Counted from the first letter of the stretch, positions 7,411-15,846 are shown. The stretch: 64,000 nucleotides of DNA from JANWHZ01 sp035758575 (GCA_035758575.1 DASTXH010000066.1:1-64000), one strand, 5' to 3'. Program-made: numbers and translations. The notes: generated by a model not told the origin, from the sequence alone.

Positions 7411-7527
7411 CTAACCCTGCCTCTGCTTATGCTTTGGCTTTAACTTGTTGATAACATACAACCGGCCCTTACGACGCACAATTTTGTCGTCTGGGCTGAT
7501 TTTTTTGACGCTTGCACGCACTTTCAT
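7411..7527 (-). CDS. rpmJ: 50S ribosomal protein L36, cysteine-less form
   Basis: 38 residues from ATG at 7527 (AAAGGAG upstream); the open frame extends further up, but the family starts at MKVRASVKK. It ends KPKHKQRQG, the universal L36 tail. The zinc ligands are gone: the position of the first Cys pair reads SPDD and the third Cys is also missing (INKLKPKH), so this is the C-minus type that needs no zinc. Placed between infA and rpsM as usual. Confidence 0.95.
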   Translation of the reverse strand: MKVRASVKKISPDDKIVRRKGRLYVINKLKPKHKQRQG

Positions 7528-7759
7528 CCCTTTACGGATGCTCCTTTCTTGGAGAACTTCCAGGTGCTGTCGTTGCCGACCGCGCGGTAGTTCATGCGGA
7601 TCGCTGCTTGCCGGAGCAGACAACGACACACTGCTTAATGTTGTTGATGAACGTCTTGTTAGAACATTCGCTGAATGGTGCAGCACTGCTGGCCGTATGA
7701 CGCAACGCTGTTGTCTCATCGGCCGCACTCCGCGTACCGTTCCGTGAACGTACTAACGG
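7528..7759 (-). other. 232-bp spacer between infA and rpmJ
   Basis: infA and rpmJ are normally only tens of bases apart. This spacer holds no convincing gene: the minus frame in phase with rpmJ is open but looks unlike protein and is rich in Arg/Ser. No terminator with a T-tract is visible. It may hold an untranslated leader for the rpmJ-rpsM-rpsK-rpsD-rpoA part or simply be decayed sequence. Confidence 0.4.
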
Positions 7760-7978
7760 TTAGAGCCGGCGCGTGATTCGGCCTTTGGTAAGGTCGTATG
7801 GCGTAAGCTCTACGGTTACCTTGTCGCCTGGCACAATACGGATGAAATGCTTCCGCATACGTCCAGCAACATGGGCGATGATCTGGTGGCCGTTCTCAAA
7901 CTCAACAGTAAACCGTGTACCCGGGAGAGTCTCGGTTACGGTGCCGGTGAGCTCGATTACTTCCTTGTTCACTGCCAT
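7760..7978 (-). CDS. infA: Translation initiation factor IF-1
   Basis: 72 residues, exact family length. Single OB fold with TGTVTETLPGTRFTVEFENG, HVAGRMRKHFIRIVPGDKV and the end PYDLTKGRITRRL, all classical. IF-1 sits in the A site during initiation. In many bacteria infA follows secY-adk-map; here it follows secY with a 122-bp spacer and no adk or map. Confidence 0.98.
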   Translation of the reverse strand: MAVNKEVIELTGTVTETLPGTRFTVEFENGHQIIAHVAGRMRKHFIRIVPGDKVTVELTPYDLTKGRITRRL

Positions 7979-8100
7979 ATAGATAACAGAGGTGTATTAT
8001 AGCAGATTCCACAACTGCCTGTAAAGGAGTACGTACCGTTCGCGCGGCCTGTACAGTCAAAAATCATACTGCATACCGCACTTATTGTGCTTGCCATCGG

Positions 8101-9606
8101 CTAGGAAGCCTTTGAGTTGCTTTTAGTGCGGCGGAACGGCAACAGGCTGAAACGGCGCTTCTTGGGACTGACTATGTCGGTTGACTCCATATCTACGAAA
8201 AAGTCCGGCTCACTATACTGGTCGTAGGTGACCATAAGGGCGCGTGACTCTACGGCGCGTAGTGTTTGCAGACTGACTGCTACCAAGATAAGAATGCTGG
8301 TGCCGCCAATGGCAATGCTGGTGCCGATGAACATTTGCGCGACAATAGGCAACAATGCGAGCAAGCCGAGGCAGAAGGCGCCAAACAGTGTCAATCGGTT
8401 GATGACAGCGCTGAGATACTGTTCTGTCTGTGCGCCCGAGCGCACGCCTTCCACAAATCCGCCCTGCTTCTGCAGGTTTTCGGCAATTTCTTTGGCGTTG
8501 AAGGTAATACTGGTATAGAAGAACGTAAACACAAATACTAGGAAGAAGTACGTCAACGGATAGATCCAGGCTGTCCAACCAGTATGGATGCTAGCGGCGG
8601 TGGGCGGTTGGAACCAGGTGACGAGATCGGCGGCTATGTGTTGGATGCGTGCGCTGTGATTATTGGCCAACAGTTGTCCTGCAAAGCTAGGTACGCTCAG
8701 GAACGCCACGGCAAAGATGATAGGAATCACACCGGCAGTAATGAGCTTGACCGGCAGGATGGTGGTAACGCCGCCGTATGCACGGTTGCCTTGCACGCGC
8801 TTGGCGTAGTTGACGGTGATATTGCGCGCGGCTTCGTTGAGCTTCACCACTGCCCAGGTAACAATCAGCACGGCCACAACGGCAATACTGCCTACGATTA
8901 GTGAAGACTTATCAAGCGGCAATGTGTGGCCGAACAGCTTGAAGCGATCGTTAGTTTTCAGGAATGCGCTGCCGATTTCGGTAATTGTTTGCGGCAAGCG
9001 GCTGACGATACTGACCGTAATGAGCAGCGAAATACCATTGCCCAGGCCCTGCTCGGTGGCTAGCTCGCCCAGCCACATCAGGAGCATAGAGCCGCCCGCA
9101 AGTGCAGCAGCCATCAATCCCCATTGCACTATAGACGTATTGGCGGTGATATCGCCAATACCACCAATACTTTGTGCTGCCTGGCGGATAAGGAAAATGG
9201 AGCCGATAGACTGGATGATGGCCAGCGGCAGTGTCAGCATGCGGGTATACTGGTTGATCTTCTTCTGACCTGACTCGCCTTCCTTGTGCAACGCCTCTAG
9301 CTGCGGGATAGCCTTCGTGAGCAGCTGCATGATGACTGAGGCATTAATGTATGGGCTAAGGCCGGCAATCATTATCGAGAAATTTGCTAGCGCACCACCG
9401 CTCAGGACGTTGACGAAACTAAGCAGTTGCGGCGTGTTCGATGAGTTAAACAAATTCTGTAACACCTGTCGCAACGTGGCAGGATTGCTGAGCGGCACGG
9501 GGATGTGCGCAAGAATACGGTATACAAGCAGAATGCCGGCAACAGCCAAGATACGCTTGCGCATGTCTTTGTGGCTGAGCGAGCGCCAGATTACTTTCCA
9601 ATTCAC
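8101..9606 (-). CDS. secY: Protein translocase subunit SecY
   Basis: 501 residues, about 60 more than usual, from longer loops and a basic tail (KKRRFSLLPFRRTKSNSKAS, which is cytoplasmic). Ten membrane segments are visible. Recognised: GGALANFSIMIAGLSPYINAS near TM2 (parts GGALANFSI, GLSPYINASVIMQLL), TEQGLGNGISLLI, NYAKRVQGNRAYGG and the TM10/C5 region with TFFYTSITFNAKEIAENLQKQGG (FNAKEIAENLQKQGGF). It forms the channel that would export the RHS protein and the 3025 product. Preceded by an unusually long 133-bp spacer with a strong hairpin, where spc operons normally have little. Confidence 0.97.
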   Translation of the reverse strand: MNWKVIWRSLSHKDMRKRILAVAGILLVYRILAHIPVPLSNPATLRQVLQNLFNSSNTPQLLSFVNVLSGGALANFSIMIAGLSPYINASVIMQLLTKAIPQLEALHKEGESGQKKINQYTRMLTLPLAIIQSIGSIFLIRQAAQSIGGIGDITANTSIVQWGLMAAALAGGSMLLMWLGELATEQGLGNGISLLITVSIVSRLPQTITEIGSAFLKTNDRFKLFGHTLPLDKSSLIVGSIAVVAVLIVTWAVVKLNEAARNITVNYAKRVQGNRAYGGVTTILPVKLITAGVIPIIFAVAFLSVPSFAGQLLANNHSARIQHIAADLVTWFQPPTAASIHTGWTAWIYPLTYFFLVFVFTFFYTSITFNAKEIAENLQKQGGFVEGVRSGAQTEQYLSAVINRLTLFGAFCLGLLALLPIVAQMFIGTSIAIGGTSILILVAVSLQTLRAVESRALMVTYDQYSEPDFFVDMESTDIVSPKKRRFSLLPFRRTKSNSKAS

Positions 9607-9665
9607 AGTATCGTACCCCTCATAACATTTGTTTCATTTAACCATATTCCACCCAAAAAGCATAT

Positions 9666-9727
9666 AACTGCCTGCCCTGATGGCCAATCTGCGCGTGTGC
9701 GCATGCTGACGCCAGGGCGAGGCAGTT
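9666..9727 (-). promoter_or_regulatory. 62-nt nested hairpin between rplO and secY
   Basis: AACTGCCTGCCCTG (9666-9679) pairs with CAGGGCGAGGCAGTT (9713-9727) apart from one bulged base. The loop holds a second perfect hairpin, TGCGC-GTGT-GCGCA (9690-9703). On the transcribed strand a CTTTTTGG run follows about 6 bases after the stem. This could attenuate or process the message before secY; it is not a clean terminator. Confidence 0.6.
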
Positions 9728-9739
9728 ACTGCGATGGAT

Positions 9740-10213
9740 CTATTGCTCGTCGTTTTTGCGGGCTGGGCGCTGCAGACGCGAAGTCTTTTCAAACGAGCCG
9801 CCGGCTTTTTCGATAAGCGCACGAGCTGTGACGCTAGCGCCAGATAGCTTTACTGTGACCTTCTTTGTTAGGTCGCCGCCACCAACGATTACCTTTACGG
9901 TGTCGTAGGCGCTTGCAATGACATTGTTATCGGCAAGCATCTGCGCGTCGACGGTCTTACCGCCGAACTGCTCTAGATCACCGGTGTAAACAACCGTAGC
10001 CTTTGGGCGATGGTTGTTGAAGCCGGGCAGCTTTGGCAAGCGCTGCATCAACGGGTTCTGGCCGCCTTCGAAGCCGGGCCGCAGGTTTGCACTTTTGCGT
10101 GCACCCTGACCCTTGGTGCCACGACCGGCCGTCTTGCCCTTACCGCTGGCAATGCCGCGGCCCAGGCGCTTGGTGGTCTTGTGGCTGTCGATTGAAAGTT
10201 CGTTGTACTTCAT
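9740..10213 (-). CDS. rplO: 50S ribosomal protein L15
   Basis: 157 residues. The Gly/Lys-rich N-terminus with LGRGIASGKGKTAGRGTKGQ (20) is the hallmark, followed by RPGFEGGQNPLMQRLPKLPGF in parts GFEGGQNPL and RLPKLPGF. It binds 23S rRNA near the 5S region. The start overlaps the rpsE stop by one base. rpmD (L30), which normally sits between rpsE and rplO, is absent, a trait of CPR bacteria. Confidence 0.97.
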   Translation of the reverse strand: MKYNELSIDSHKTTKRLGRGIASGKGKTAGRGTKGQGARKSANLRPGFEGGQNPLMQRLPKLPGFNNHRPKATVVYTGDLEQFGGKTVDAQMLADNNVIASAYDTVKVIVGGGDLTKKVTVKLSGASVTARALIEKAGGSFEKTSRLQRPARKNDEQ

Positions 10214-10785
10214 TATTTTGCTGCTCCTTCGGTCTTCTTGGCAGCCGTAGCAGGACGCTTAGCAGCAGCGGGCTTGACGACCCAGGCCTGTGCAGGCTTC
10301 AGGCGACGAAGCGCCTCGATAGTTGCGTAGGCGGTGTTCGCCTTGTTGCTCGAGCCGAGAGACTTGCTCAGCGCGTTATGGATGCCGGCAACTTCAAGTA
10401 CTGTGCGGACAACACCGCCGGCGATAAGGCCAGTACCGGCACTAGCTGGTTTGATGAGGATGTTGGCGCCGCCAATTTTGGCGTCAGTCTCGTGCGGCAG
10501 CGTTCCCTTGTAAATAGGCACGGTGACGAAGCTTTTCTTGGCAACGTCTGTTGCTTTTGTAACAGCCGCAGTGACATCGGCACCTTTGGCGATACCAATA
10601 CCGACGCGGCCTTTGCCGTCGCCGACGACCACGAGGGCGCGGAAGCGGAAGCGGCGGCCGCCCTTGACCACGCGTGCTACGCGGTCGATGTGCAGTGTGC
10701 GCTCGTCAAACTGCTTTTCTTCGGGAGCCACTTCTGGGCGGCGGCCACCCCTGCGATTGTGTTGCTGTGCTTGTGCGGTAGGCAT
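10213..10785 (-). CDS. rpsE: 30S ribosomal protein S5
   Basis: 190 residues; the core is flanked by a Gln/Arg-rich N-terminus and an Ala/Lys-rich C-terminus (AAKRPATAAKKTEGAAK). Double-stranded RNA-binding fold with RRFRFRALVVVGDGKGRVG and GIAKGADVTAAV, then AGTGLIAGGVVRTVLEVAGI and the S5 C-domain block NTAYATIEALRRL. It acts in decoding fidelity. Overlaps rplO by a base and abuts rplR. Confidence 0.97.
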   Translation of the reverse strand: MPTAQAQQHNRRGGRRPEVAPEEKQFDERTLHIDRVARVVKGGRRFRFRALVVVGDGKGRVGIGIAKGADVTAAVTKATDVAKKSFVTVPIYKGTLPHETDAKIGGANILIKPASAGTGLIAGGVVRTVLEVAGIHNALSKSLGSSNKANTAYATIEALRRLKPAQAWVVKPAAAKRPATAAKKTEGAAK

Positions 10786-11139
10786 TTAGAACTCCAATCC
10801 TGCGTTACGGGCAGCATCTGCCAACGCCTTCACGCGGCCGTGGTAGATCTTACCGCCGCGGTCAAAGACGACTTGTGTTATTTTTGCAGCCTTTGCCTTC
10901 TTGGCGATCTCGGCACCGATTGCGGTTGCCTTTTCGGTCATTGTGCCGGCGGCTTTGCTGCCGATGGTAGAAGCGTAGGCGATAGTGCGCTGCGCATCGT
11001 CATCAACGAGCTGTGCAGTAATGTGCAGATTGCTGACATGGACGCTGAGGCGCGGACGCTGTGCGCTGCCGCTGATGGTTGCGCGGATGCGGCCCTTGCG
11101 CTGCAGGCGGTTGTGTAGTTTTTTAGCTAGTTTATTCAT
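10786..11139 (-). CDS. rplR: 50S ribosomal protein L18
   Basis: 117 residues, standard. It carries RIRATISGSAQRPRLSVHVSN and the strong end block VVFDRGGKIYHGRVKALADA followed by ARNAGLEF. It binds 5S rRNA with L5. It directly abuts rpsE (stop at 10786, rpsE start at 10785). Confidence 0.98.
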   Translation of the reverse strand: MNKLAKKLHNRLQRKGRIRATISGSAQRPRLSVHVSNLHITAQLVDDDAQRTIAYASTIGSKAAGTMTEKATAIGAEIAKKAKAAKITQVVFDRGGKIYHGRVKALADAARNAGLEF

Positions 11140-11147
11140 ACCGTTCC

Positions 11148-11687
11148 CTACTTATCCTTACCAGACTTACCGCTCTTGCGGATGATACGCTCTTCGGTGT
11201 ACTTGATGCCCTTGCCCTTGTATGGCTCAGGCTTCTTCAGCGCACGGATTTCGGCGGCAACTTGGCCGACCTGCTGTTTGCTGATACCACTGATTGTGAT
11301 GGTGTTTTGCTCGGTTACGGCAGTAACGCCCTGCGGCAACGGGAAGATAACGTCATGCGAGAAGCCCAGGTTGAGCTTCAGTGATGCGCCTTGCATAGCT
11401 ACGCGGTAGCCGACGCCGTTGATCTCGAGCTTCTTACTGAAACCTGCGGTGACGCCAACAACCATGTTGTTGAGCAGCGTGCGCATCAGGCCGTGTTTGG
11501 CACGGTTTTTCGGCTCGTCGTTCTCACGGGTTACCACCAGCTTGCCGTCTTCTTGCGAAACAGTAACGCCCGGCATGGTAAATTGCTTTAGCGTGCCCTT
11601 CGGGCCCGTCACGGTAACTTCGTGCGGGTCGACAGTGATTGTCACGCCGTTCGGAATGGTGATCGGTAGTTTTCCTATTCGACTCAT
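11148..11687 (-). CDS. rplF: 50S ribosomal protein L6
   Basis: 179 residues, standard. Two repeated domains: MSRIGKLPITIPNGVTITVD at the start with VTGPKGTLKQF, and the C-terminal block PEPYKGKGIKYTEERIIRKS that contacts 23S rRNA near the factor-binding site. Eight bases separate it from rplR. Confidence 0.98.
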   Translation of the reverse strand: MSRIGKLPITIPNGVTITVDPHEVTVTGPKGTLKQFTMPGVTVSQEDGKLVVTRENDEPKNRAKHGLMRTLLNNMVVGVTAGFSKKLEINGVGYRVAMQGASLKLNLGFSHDVIFPLPQGVTAVTEQNTITISGISKQQVGQVAAEIRALKKPEPYKGKGIKYTEERIIRKSGKSGKDK

Positions 11688-11702
11688 TATAGTAATCCTT
11701 GT

Positions 11703-12107
11703 TTAGTACACTTTACAGATCAGCTCGCCGCCAATGCGCTGTGCTTTGGCTTCGGCGCCGGTCATCAGCCCTTTGGAGGTTGATACTACGACGATGCCGC
11801 GACCGTTCTTGACGGTAGGGATCTCTTGGGAATTGACATAGTAGCGCCGGCCGGGCTTGCTGAGGCGGTCGATCTCGGTAATGCGGGCGTTTTCCATGGC
11901 GCTGCTCAGTACGATAGTGAGCGTCTTGGTTGTACCTTCGCCGCTAGTGCGGACGTCACTCACGAAATTGTTAGCCTTTAGTACCTCAGCGATAGCTGCC
12001 TTTACCTTAGAGTAAGGTAAGCTTACTTCGTGCTTGCGTACGGCAATGGCGTTACGCACGCGCGACAGCATGTCGGCTATGGGGTCAGTAGTGATTGTGT
12101 TGTGCAT
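11703..12107 (-). CDS. rpsH: 30S ribosomal protein S8
   Basis: 134 residues, standard. DPIADMLSRVRNAIAVRKHE near the N-terminus and the C-terminal block RGIVVVSTSKGLMTGAEAKA are diagnostic; the end GGELICKVY matches the usual GGExLCxVW/Y. S8 binds 16S helix 21 and in E. coli also represses the spc operon. Confidence 0.98.
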   Translation of the reverse strand: MHNTITTDPIADMLSRVRNAIAVRKHEVSLPYSKVKAAIAEVLKANNFVSDVRTSGEGTTKTLTIVLSSAMENARITEIDRLSKPGRRYYVNSQEIPTVKNGRGIVVVSTSKGLMTGAEAKAQRIGGELICKVY

Positions 12108-12112
12108 ATCTG

Positions 12113-12382
12113 TTACCAGCTCGCTTTCGTTACACCAGGTATTTCACCTTTGGCGGCATGCTCGCGGAAGCTCAGGCGCGACAGGCCGAACACGCGCATA
12201 TAGCCGTGGGGCCGTCCTGACTCGACACAGCGGTTCTTGAGCCGGGTCGGCGACGAGTTGCGCGGCAGCTTTGCCAGGCCCTCTTGGTCGCCCAAGGCTT
12301 TTAGCTCGGCGCGCTTAGCGGCGTACTTCTGGACCATCTTCTGGCGCTTTAGATCACGCGCGATGTTTGATTTTCGTGCCAT
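12113..12382 (-). CDS. rpsN: 30S ribosomal protein S14, zinc-free form
   Basis: 89 residues, the longer C-minus type of S14. It has KRQKMVQKYAAKRAELKAL, then PRNSSPTRLKNRCVESGRPH (20) and YMRVFGLSRLSFREHAAKGE, with the end IPGVTKASW. The four-Cys zinc ribbon of the short S14 type is absent; only one Cys remains, as usual for this type. One-base overlap with rplE. Confidence 0.97.
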   Translation of the reverse strand: MARKSNIARDLKRQKMVQKYAAKRAELKALGDQEGLAKLPRNSSPTRLKNRCVESGRPHGYMRVFGLSRLSFREHAAKGEIPGVTKASW

Positions 12383-12960
12383 TACTTATTCTCCTTTTCG
12401 AATGGCATGCCAAAGTGCGTTAGCAGCGCCCGGGCATCTTTCGGGCCGTGACCTTTGATAGTAAATACTACCTGCAGACCGTGGCTGGTGGTGGTTTCAT
12501 CGAATGTCAGTTCGGGGAATACCGATTGGTCGACCATACCGAGGCTGTAGTTGCCCTGGCGGTCGAACGCCTTGGCGCTGACACCGTGGAAGTCGCGCAA
12601 ACGCGGAATCACGATGTTGATCAGGCGGTCGGCAAATTCGTACATGCGGTCGCCGCGAAGAGTGACTTTCAGGCCAATCTTGTTGCCTTCACGGAGTTTG
12701 AACGTAGCGATAGACTTTTTGGCGATAGTGACCATCGGTTCCTGGCCGGTGATTTTGCGTACCGTGTTGGTTGCGGCTTCGATCACCTTCTTGTCGTCCT
12801 TGGCGCGGCCAAGGCCAACGTTTACGACGATCTTTTCCAGGCGAGGCACATCATGAATGTTCGCGAGGCCAAGCTCCTTCTGGAGCTCGCTGCGGATGCG
12901 CTGATTGTAGTCGACGCGGAGGCGAGCAGTGGTTGCTGGTTGTTTGGTAGCGGTAGCCAT
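12382..12960 (-). CDS. rplE: 50S ribosomal protein L5
   Basis: 192 residues (usual 179) with a short N-terminal extension. Family blocks: NIHDVPRLEKIVVNVGLGRA, ITGQEPMVTIAKKSIATFKL, REGNKIGLKVTLRGDRMYEF and the C-terminal DARALLTHFGMPF. Part of the 5S complex and of bridge B1b. Shares single-base junctions with rplX and rpsN. Confidence 0.98.
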   Translation of the reverse strand: MATATKQPATTARLRVDYNQRIRSELQKELGLANIHDVPRLEKIVVNVGLGRAKDDKKVIEAATNTVRKITGQEPMVTIAKKSIATFKLREGNKIGLKVTLRGDRMYEFADRLINIVIPRLRDFHGVSAKAFDRQGNYSLGMVDQSVFPELTFDETTTSHGLQVVFTIKGHGPKDARALLTHFGMPFEKENK

Positions 12961-13292
12961 TACTTGATCTCCTTGCCGGTGCTCTTGAAGACGCGTGTCT
13001 TAGCGCCCTTCTCGTCCAGCTTGTAGCCTATGCGGGTTGGCTTTTTACTGGTTGTCTCTACGATGGCAACCTTGCTGACCCAAATTGGCTTGGTCATTTC
13101 TACGATGCCGCCCTGTGGGTGGGTGCGATTTGGCTTGACGTGCTTCTTAACGATATTCACGCCTTCAACCGTTACTTTGTTCTCGGCTGGATGAGTTGCG
13201 ACAATCTTGCCGGTTTTGCCCTTATCTTTGCCGATGCGAACCATAACGGTGTCGCCCTTCTGCAACTTAATCTTGTAGCGTTTCTGTTCCAT
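12960..13292 (-). CDS. rplX: 50S ribosomal protein L24
   Basis: 110 residues. KOW motif at the N-terminus: KLQKGDTVMVRIGKDKGKTG, then VEGVNIVKKHVKPNRTHPQG and GIVEMTKPIWVSKVAIV. An assembly initiator at the tunnel exit. Overlaps rplN by one base. Confidence 0.98.
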   Translation of the reverse strand: MEQKRYKIKLQKGDTVMVRIGKDKGKTGKIVATHPAENKVTVEGVNIVKKHVKPNRTHPQGGIVEMTKPIWVSKVAIVETTSKKPTRIGYKLDEKGAKTRVFKSTGKEIK

Positions 13293-13660
13293 TAGAGCAC
13301 CTCCGGTGCAAGGCTGATGATCTTGCTGTAGCCAAGGTCACGCAGTTCACGGGGAACCGGCCCAAAGATACGGGTAGCTTTTGGCTGCTTCTCATCATCT
13401 ATAATTACTGCGGCATTGTCGTCAAATTTGATGGTCGAACCGTCCTTGCGGCGAATTTGCTCGCGAGTGCGGACAACCACAGCTTTTACGACTGCTTTTT
13501 TCTTGACGTTACCATTGGGGTTAGCGTTCTTCACGCTGGCCACAATGACATCCCCTACGCGGGCGTAGCGGCGGCGCGTGCCACCGAGTACACGGATGCA
13601 AAGGATTTCCTTCGCACCGCTGTTGTCGGCGACAACGAGGCGGGATTCTTGTTGAATCAT
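13292..13660 (-). CDS. rplN: 50S ribosomal protein L14
   Basis: 122 residues, exact family length. MIQQESRLVVADNSGAKEIL at the start, RYARVGDVIVASVKNANPNG and the end ELRDLGYSKIISLAPEVL are all canonical. It forms bridge B8 with the 30S subunit. Confidence 0.99.
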   Translation of the reverse strand: MIQQESRLVVADNSGAKEILCIRVLGGTRRRYARVGDVIVASVKNANPNGNVKKKAVVKAVVVRTREQIRRKDGSTIKFDDNAAVIIDDEKQPKATRIFGPVPRELRDLGYSKIISLAPEVL

Positions 13661-13929
13661 TACATGACCTCCTTGTCGGCCTCGCGCAGTGCCGGCTTCT
13701 CGATCACATTCTCAAGCGCGAAACGCTTGCGGGCGCTGAGCGGCCGGGTCTCGACGATAGAAACCTTGTCGCCTACTTCGGCGTTGTTCTTTTCGTCGTG
13801 TGCCATAAACTTCTTGCTTACGGTGTATTGCTTCCGGTAAATCGGATGCGTCTTACGGGTGCGGACAGTAACCACGATAGTCTTATCACCAGACTTCGAG
13901 GATACGGTACCGATAAGTGTACGTGCCAT
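13660..13929 (-). CDS. rpsQ: 30S ribosomal protein S17
   Basis: 89 residues, normal. OB fold with LIGTVSSKSGDKTIVVTVRT, HPIYRKQYTVSKKFMAHDEK and GDKVSIVETRPLSARKRFAL. Primary binder of 16S rRNA. Single-base overlaps on both sides (rplN, rpmC). Confidence 0.98.
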   Translation of the reverse strand: MARTLIGTVSSKSGDKTIVVTVRTRKTHPIYRKQYTVSKKFMAHDEKNNAEVGDKVSIVETRPLSARKRFALENVIEKPALREADKEVM

Positions 13930-14135
13930 TACATGTCCTCCTTCGCGAGCTGCTCACCGAGCACGGTTAGGACGCGGGCCAGATCCTTACGCTTGTTGCG
14001 GATCGTGCGGACGTTATCTAACTCACCCATGTGTACGCGACGCTTTAACTCTGCAATCTCGACGCGTAGTTTCGTACTCTCTACGGCGAGGTCAGAGGTG
14101 GATAATTTGCGGATGTCAGCAACTTTCATACTCAT
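13929..14135 (-). CDS. rpmC: 50S ribosomal protein L29
   Basis: 68 residues, standard. Two helices with IRKLSTSDLAVESTKLRVEI and the block ELDNVRTIRNKRKDLARVLT. At the tunnel exit, where it helps dock trigger factor (tig at 37603-38916). It overlaps rplP by four bases (ATGA-type coupling). Confidence 0.97.
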   Translation of the reverse strand: MSMKVADIRKLSTSDLAVESTKLRVEIAELKRRVHMGELDNVRTIRNKRKDLARVLTVLGEQLAKEDM

Positions 14136-14545
14136 GCCTCCTCTCGAGATAGAAACTTTGTCTTGACGGGTAGCTTGTGGCTGGCGAGACGCATAGCCTC
14201 TTGGGCTACGCTCACGTCAACACCTTGCATTTCAAACAATATGGTGCCAGGGCGGACCTTGGCGACGAAGAACTCGGGGCTTCCCTTGCCGCTCCCCATC
14301 TTTACGTCCTGCGGCTTGCGCGTTACGGGCGTATGTGGGAAGATACGGATCCAGATTTTGCCGCCGCGCTTGATGTGACGGGTCATTGCCTGGCGGGCTG
14401 CCTCGATCTGGCGTGAAGTGATGCGCTCGTGGCCTTGGGCCTGGAGTGCGAAATCACCAAAGGCGATGTAATTACCGCTGGTAGCTACGCCACGGATTTT
14501 ACCCTTGCGTACCTTACGGAACTTTGTTCTATTTGGCATTAACAT
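14132..14545 (-). CDS. rplP: 50S ribosomal protein L16
   Basis: 137 residues, standard. MLMPNRTKFRKVRKGKIRGV, ITSRQIEAARQAMTRHIKRG, IWIRIFPHTPVTRKPQDVKM and GSGKGSPEFFVAKVRPGTIL all match. It shapes the A-site tRNA channel near the peptidyl transferase centre. Confidence 0.99.
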   Translation of the reverse strand: MLMPNRTKFRKVRKGKIRGVATSGNYIAFGDFALQAQGHERITSRQIEAARQAMTRHIKRGGKIWIRIFPHTPVTRKPQDVKMGSGKGSPEFFVAKVRPGTILFEMQGVDVSVAQEAMRLASHKLPVKTKFLSREEA

Positions 14546-14546
14546 G

Positions 14547-15176
14547 TTAGAGTACCTCGCCCTTGTATATCCATACCTTTACGCCGATCAGGCCGGCTGC
14601 CGTATGGGCAGGCACCAGTGCGTAGTCGATGTCGGCACGCAGGGTGTGCAGTGGTACTGAACCAGCTACTTCCTTTTCGCGGCGAGACATTTCTGCACCG
14701 TTGAGCCGCCCTGCGACTTCGATGCGAACACCCTTGGCACCAGCACGCATCGTGTTTGCAGCCGTAGACTTGATAGCCCGGCGGAAGGAAATGCGGCGCT
14801 CAAGCTGATGCGCGATATTCTCGGCAACCAGCTTGGCATACAGTTCTGGCTTCTTGATCTCTTCAATGTTTACGCGGATCGGTGTCTGGTAGATCTTTTC
14901 GATTGATTCTTTGAGCTCCTGGACACCCGAGCCACCGCGGCCGATGACCACACCGGCCTTGGCCGTGCTGATGGTAACGGTTACCAGGTTTGGCGTACGG
15001 GCGATGTCAACACGGTTGACGGCACCACGTGAGCCTACTTTGTCTTGAATAAGCTTGCGGACTGCCAGGTCCTGACTCAGGAACTTGGCGTACTCGCGCT
15101 TGTCGGTAAACCATTTGCTGCTCCAGTCTTTGCTGACCTGGAGACGCATTGATACGGGATTGACTTTCTGACCCAT
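14547..15176 (-). CDS. rpsC: 30S ribosomal protein S3
   Basis: 209 residues, standard. GQKVNPVSMRLQVSKDWSSK at the start; the KH domain with the GxxG loop in VVIGRGGSGVQELKESIEKI; the C-domain with FRRAIKSTAANTMRAGAKGV and VRIEVAGRLNGAEMSRRE. It lines the mRNA entry and acts as part of the helicase. Overlaps rplV by one base. Confidence 0.99.
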   Translation of the reverse strand: MGQKVNPVSMRLQVSKDWSSKWFTDKREYAKFLSQDLAVRKLIQDKVGSRGAVNRVDIARTPNLVTVTISTAKAGVVIGRGGSGVQELKESIEKIYQTPIRVNIEEIKKPELYAKLVAENIAHQLERRISFRRAIKSTAANTMRAGAKGVRIEVAGRLNGAEMSRREKEVAGSVPLHTLRADIDYALVPAHTAAGLIGVKVWIYKGEVL

Positions 15177-15556
15177 TATTTCGTCTCCTCTTTCTCTGCC
15201 TTGACTGGCTTCTTGGCAGCGCGTTGTTCGCCGTCTACGACCACGCGGATGTGCGAGGCGCGACGCTGGAACGGCAATGCACGGCCGTGGGCGGCAGGGC
15301 GATAGCGTTTCAGGCGCGGGCCTGGCGTAACGCTGATTTCTACGATCCGCAAACTGTCAGCCTTGTAGTTGTGGTTGTGGCTGGCATTTGCGCTGGCGCT
15401 GGCGATAGCCTTCTTAACGGCCATGGCGCTGCGGCGTGGAGTATGCTCCAGGATGACCAGAGCATCGGCAACCGAGCGGCCGCGCACCAGGCTGGCCACC
15501 ACGCCAACCTTGCGCGGGCTCATCCGGACGCCCTTTGCAATTGCTACAACTGCCAT
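15176..15556 (-). CDS. rplV: 50S ribosomal protein L22
   Basis: 126 residues. KGVRMSPRKVGVVASLVRGR, ADALVILEHTPRRSAMAVKK and PGPRLKRYRPAAHGRALPFQ are the family blocks, with a short Lys/Glu tail. Its beta hairpin narrows the exit tunnel. Three bases from rpsS. Confidence 0.98.
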   Translation of the reverse strand: MAVVAIAKGVRMSPRKVGVVASLVRGRSVADALVILEHTPRRSAMAVKKAIASASANASHNHNYKADSLRIVEISVTPGPRLKRYRPAAHGRALPFQRRASHIRVVVDGEQRAAKKPVKAEKEETK

Positions 15557-15559
15557 AGT

Positions 15560-15835
15560 CTATGCCTTTCCTTTCGCGAGCTTACCGCCGTGGCTCCGAA
15601 ACTTCCGGGTCGGGGAGAACTCACCAAGCTTGTGGCCGACCATGTTTTCGGTAACGAATACCGGTACATGGACTTTGCCGTTATGAACGGCAACAGTGCG
15701 GCCGACGAATTCTGGGGTGATCGTGCTGGCACGGGCCCAGGTCTTCACGATGGTGCGATCGTTTGCGCCAAGCGCAGCGATCTTCTTCGCCAACTTAAAG
15801 TCGACGTATGGTCCTTTTTTCAGTGATCGACTCAT
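15560..15835 (-). CDS. rpsS: 30S ribosomal protein S19
   Basis: 91 residues, standard. MSRSLKKGPYVDFKLAKKIA, WARASTITPEFVGRTVAVHN and VTENMVGHKLGEFSPTRKFR are diagnostic. It lies in the 30S head with S13. Confidence 0.99.
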   Translation of the reverse strand: MSRSLKKGPYVDFKLAKKIAALGANDRTIVKTWARASTITPEFVGRTVAVHNGKVHVPVFVTENMVGHKLGEFSPTRKFRSHGGKLAKGKA

Positions 15836-15846
15836 CTTAACCTACC

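Noticed and set aside
6324..7451. Plus-strand ORF of 375 codons opposite rpsD, rpsK and rpsM
   Set aside because: Antisense shadow of conserved genes, no ribosome site, rich in Cys/Leu typical of reverse reading.
10214..10215. rpmD (L30) between rpsE and rplO
   Set aside because: rpsE and rplO overlap by one base; there is no room for it.
10033..11118. Long plus-strand ORF (361 codons) opposite rplO, rpsE and rplR
   Set aside because: Antisense to three certain ribosomal genes; the open frame follows from their codon bias.
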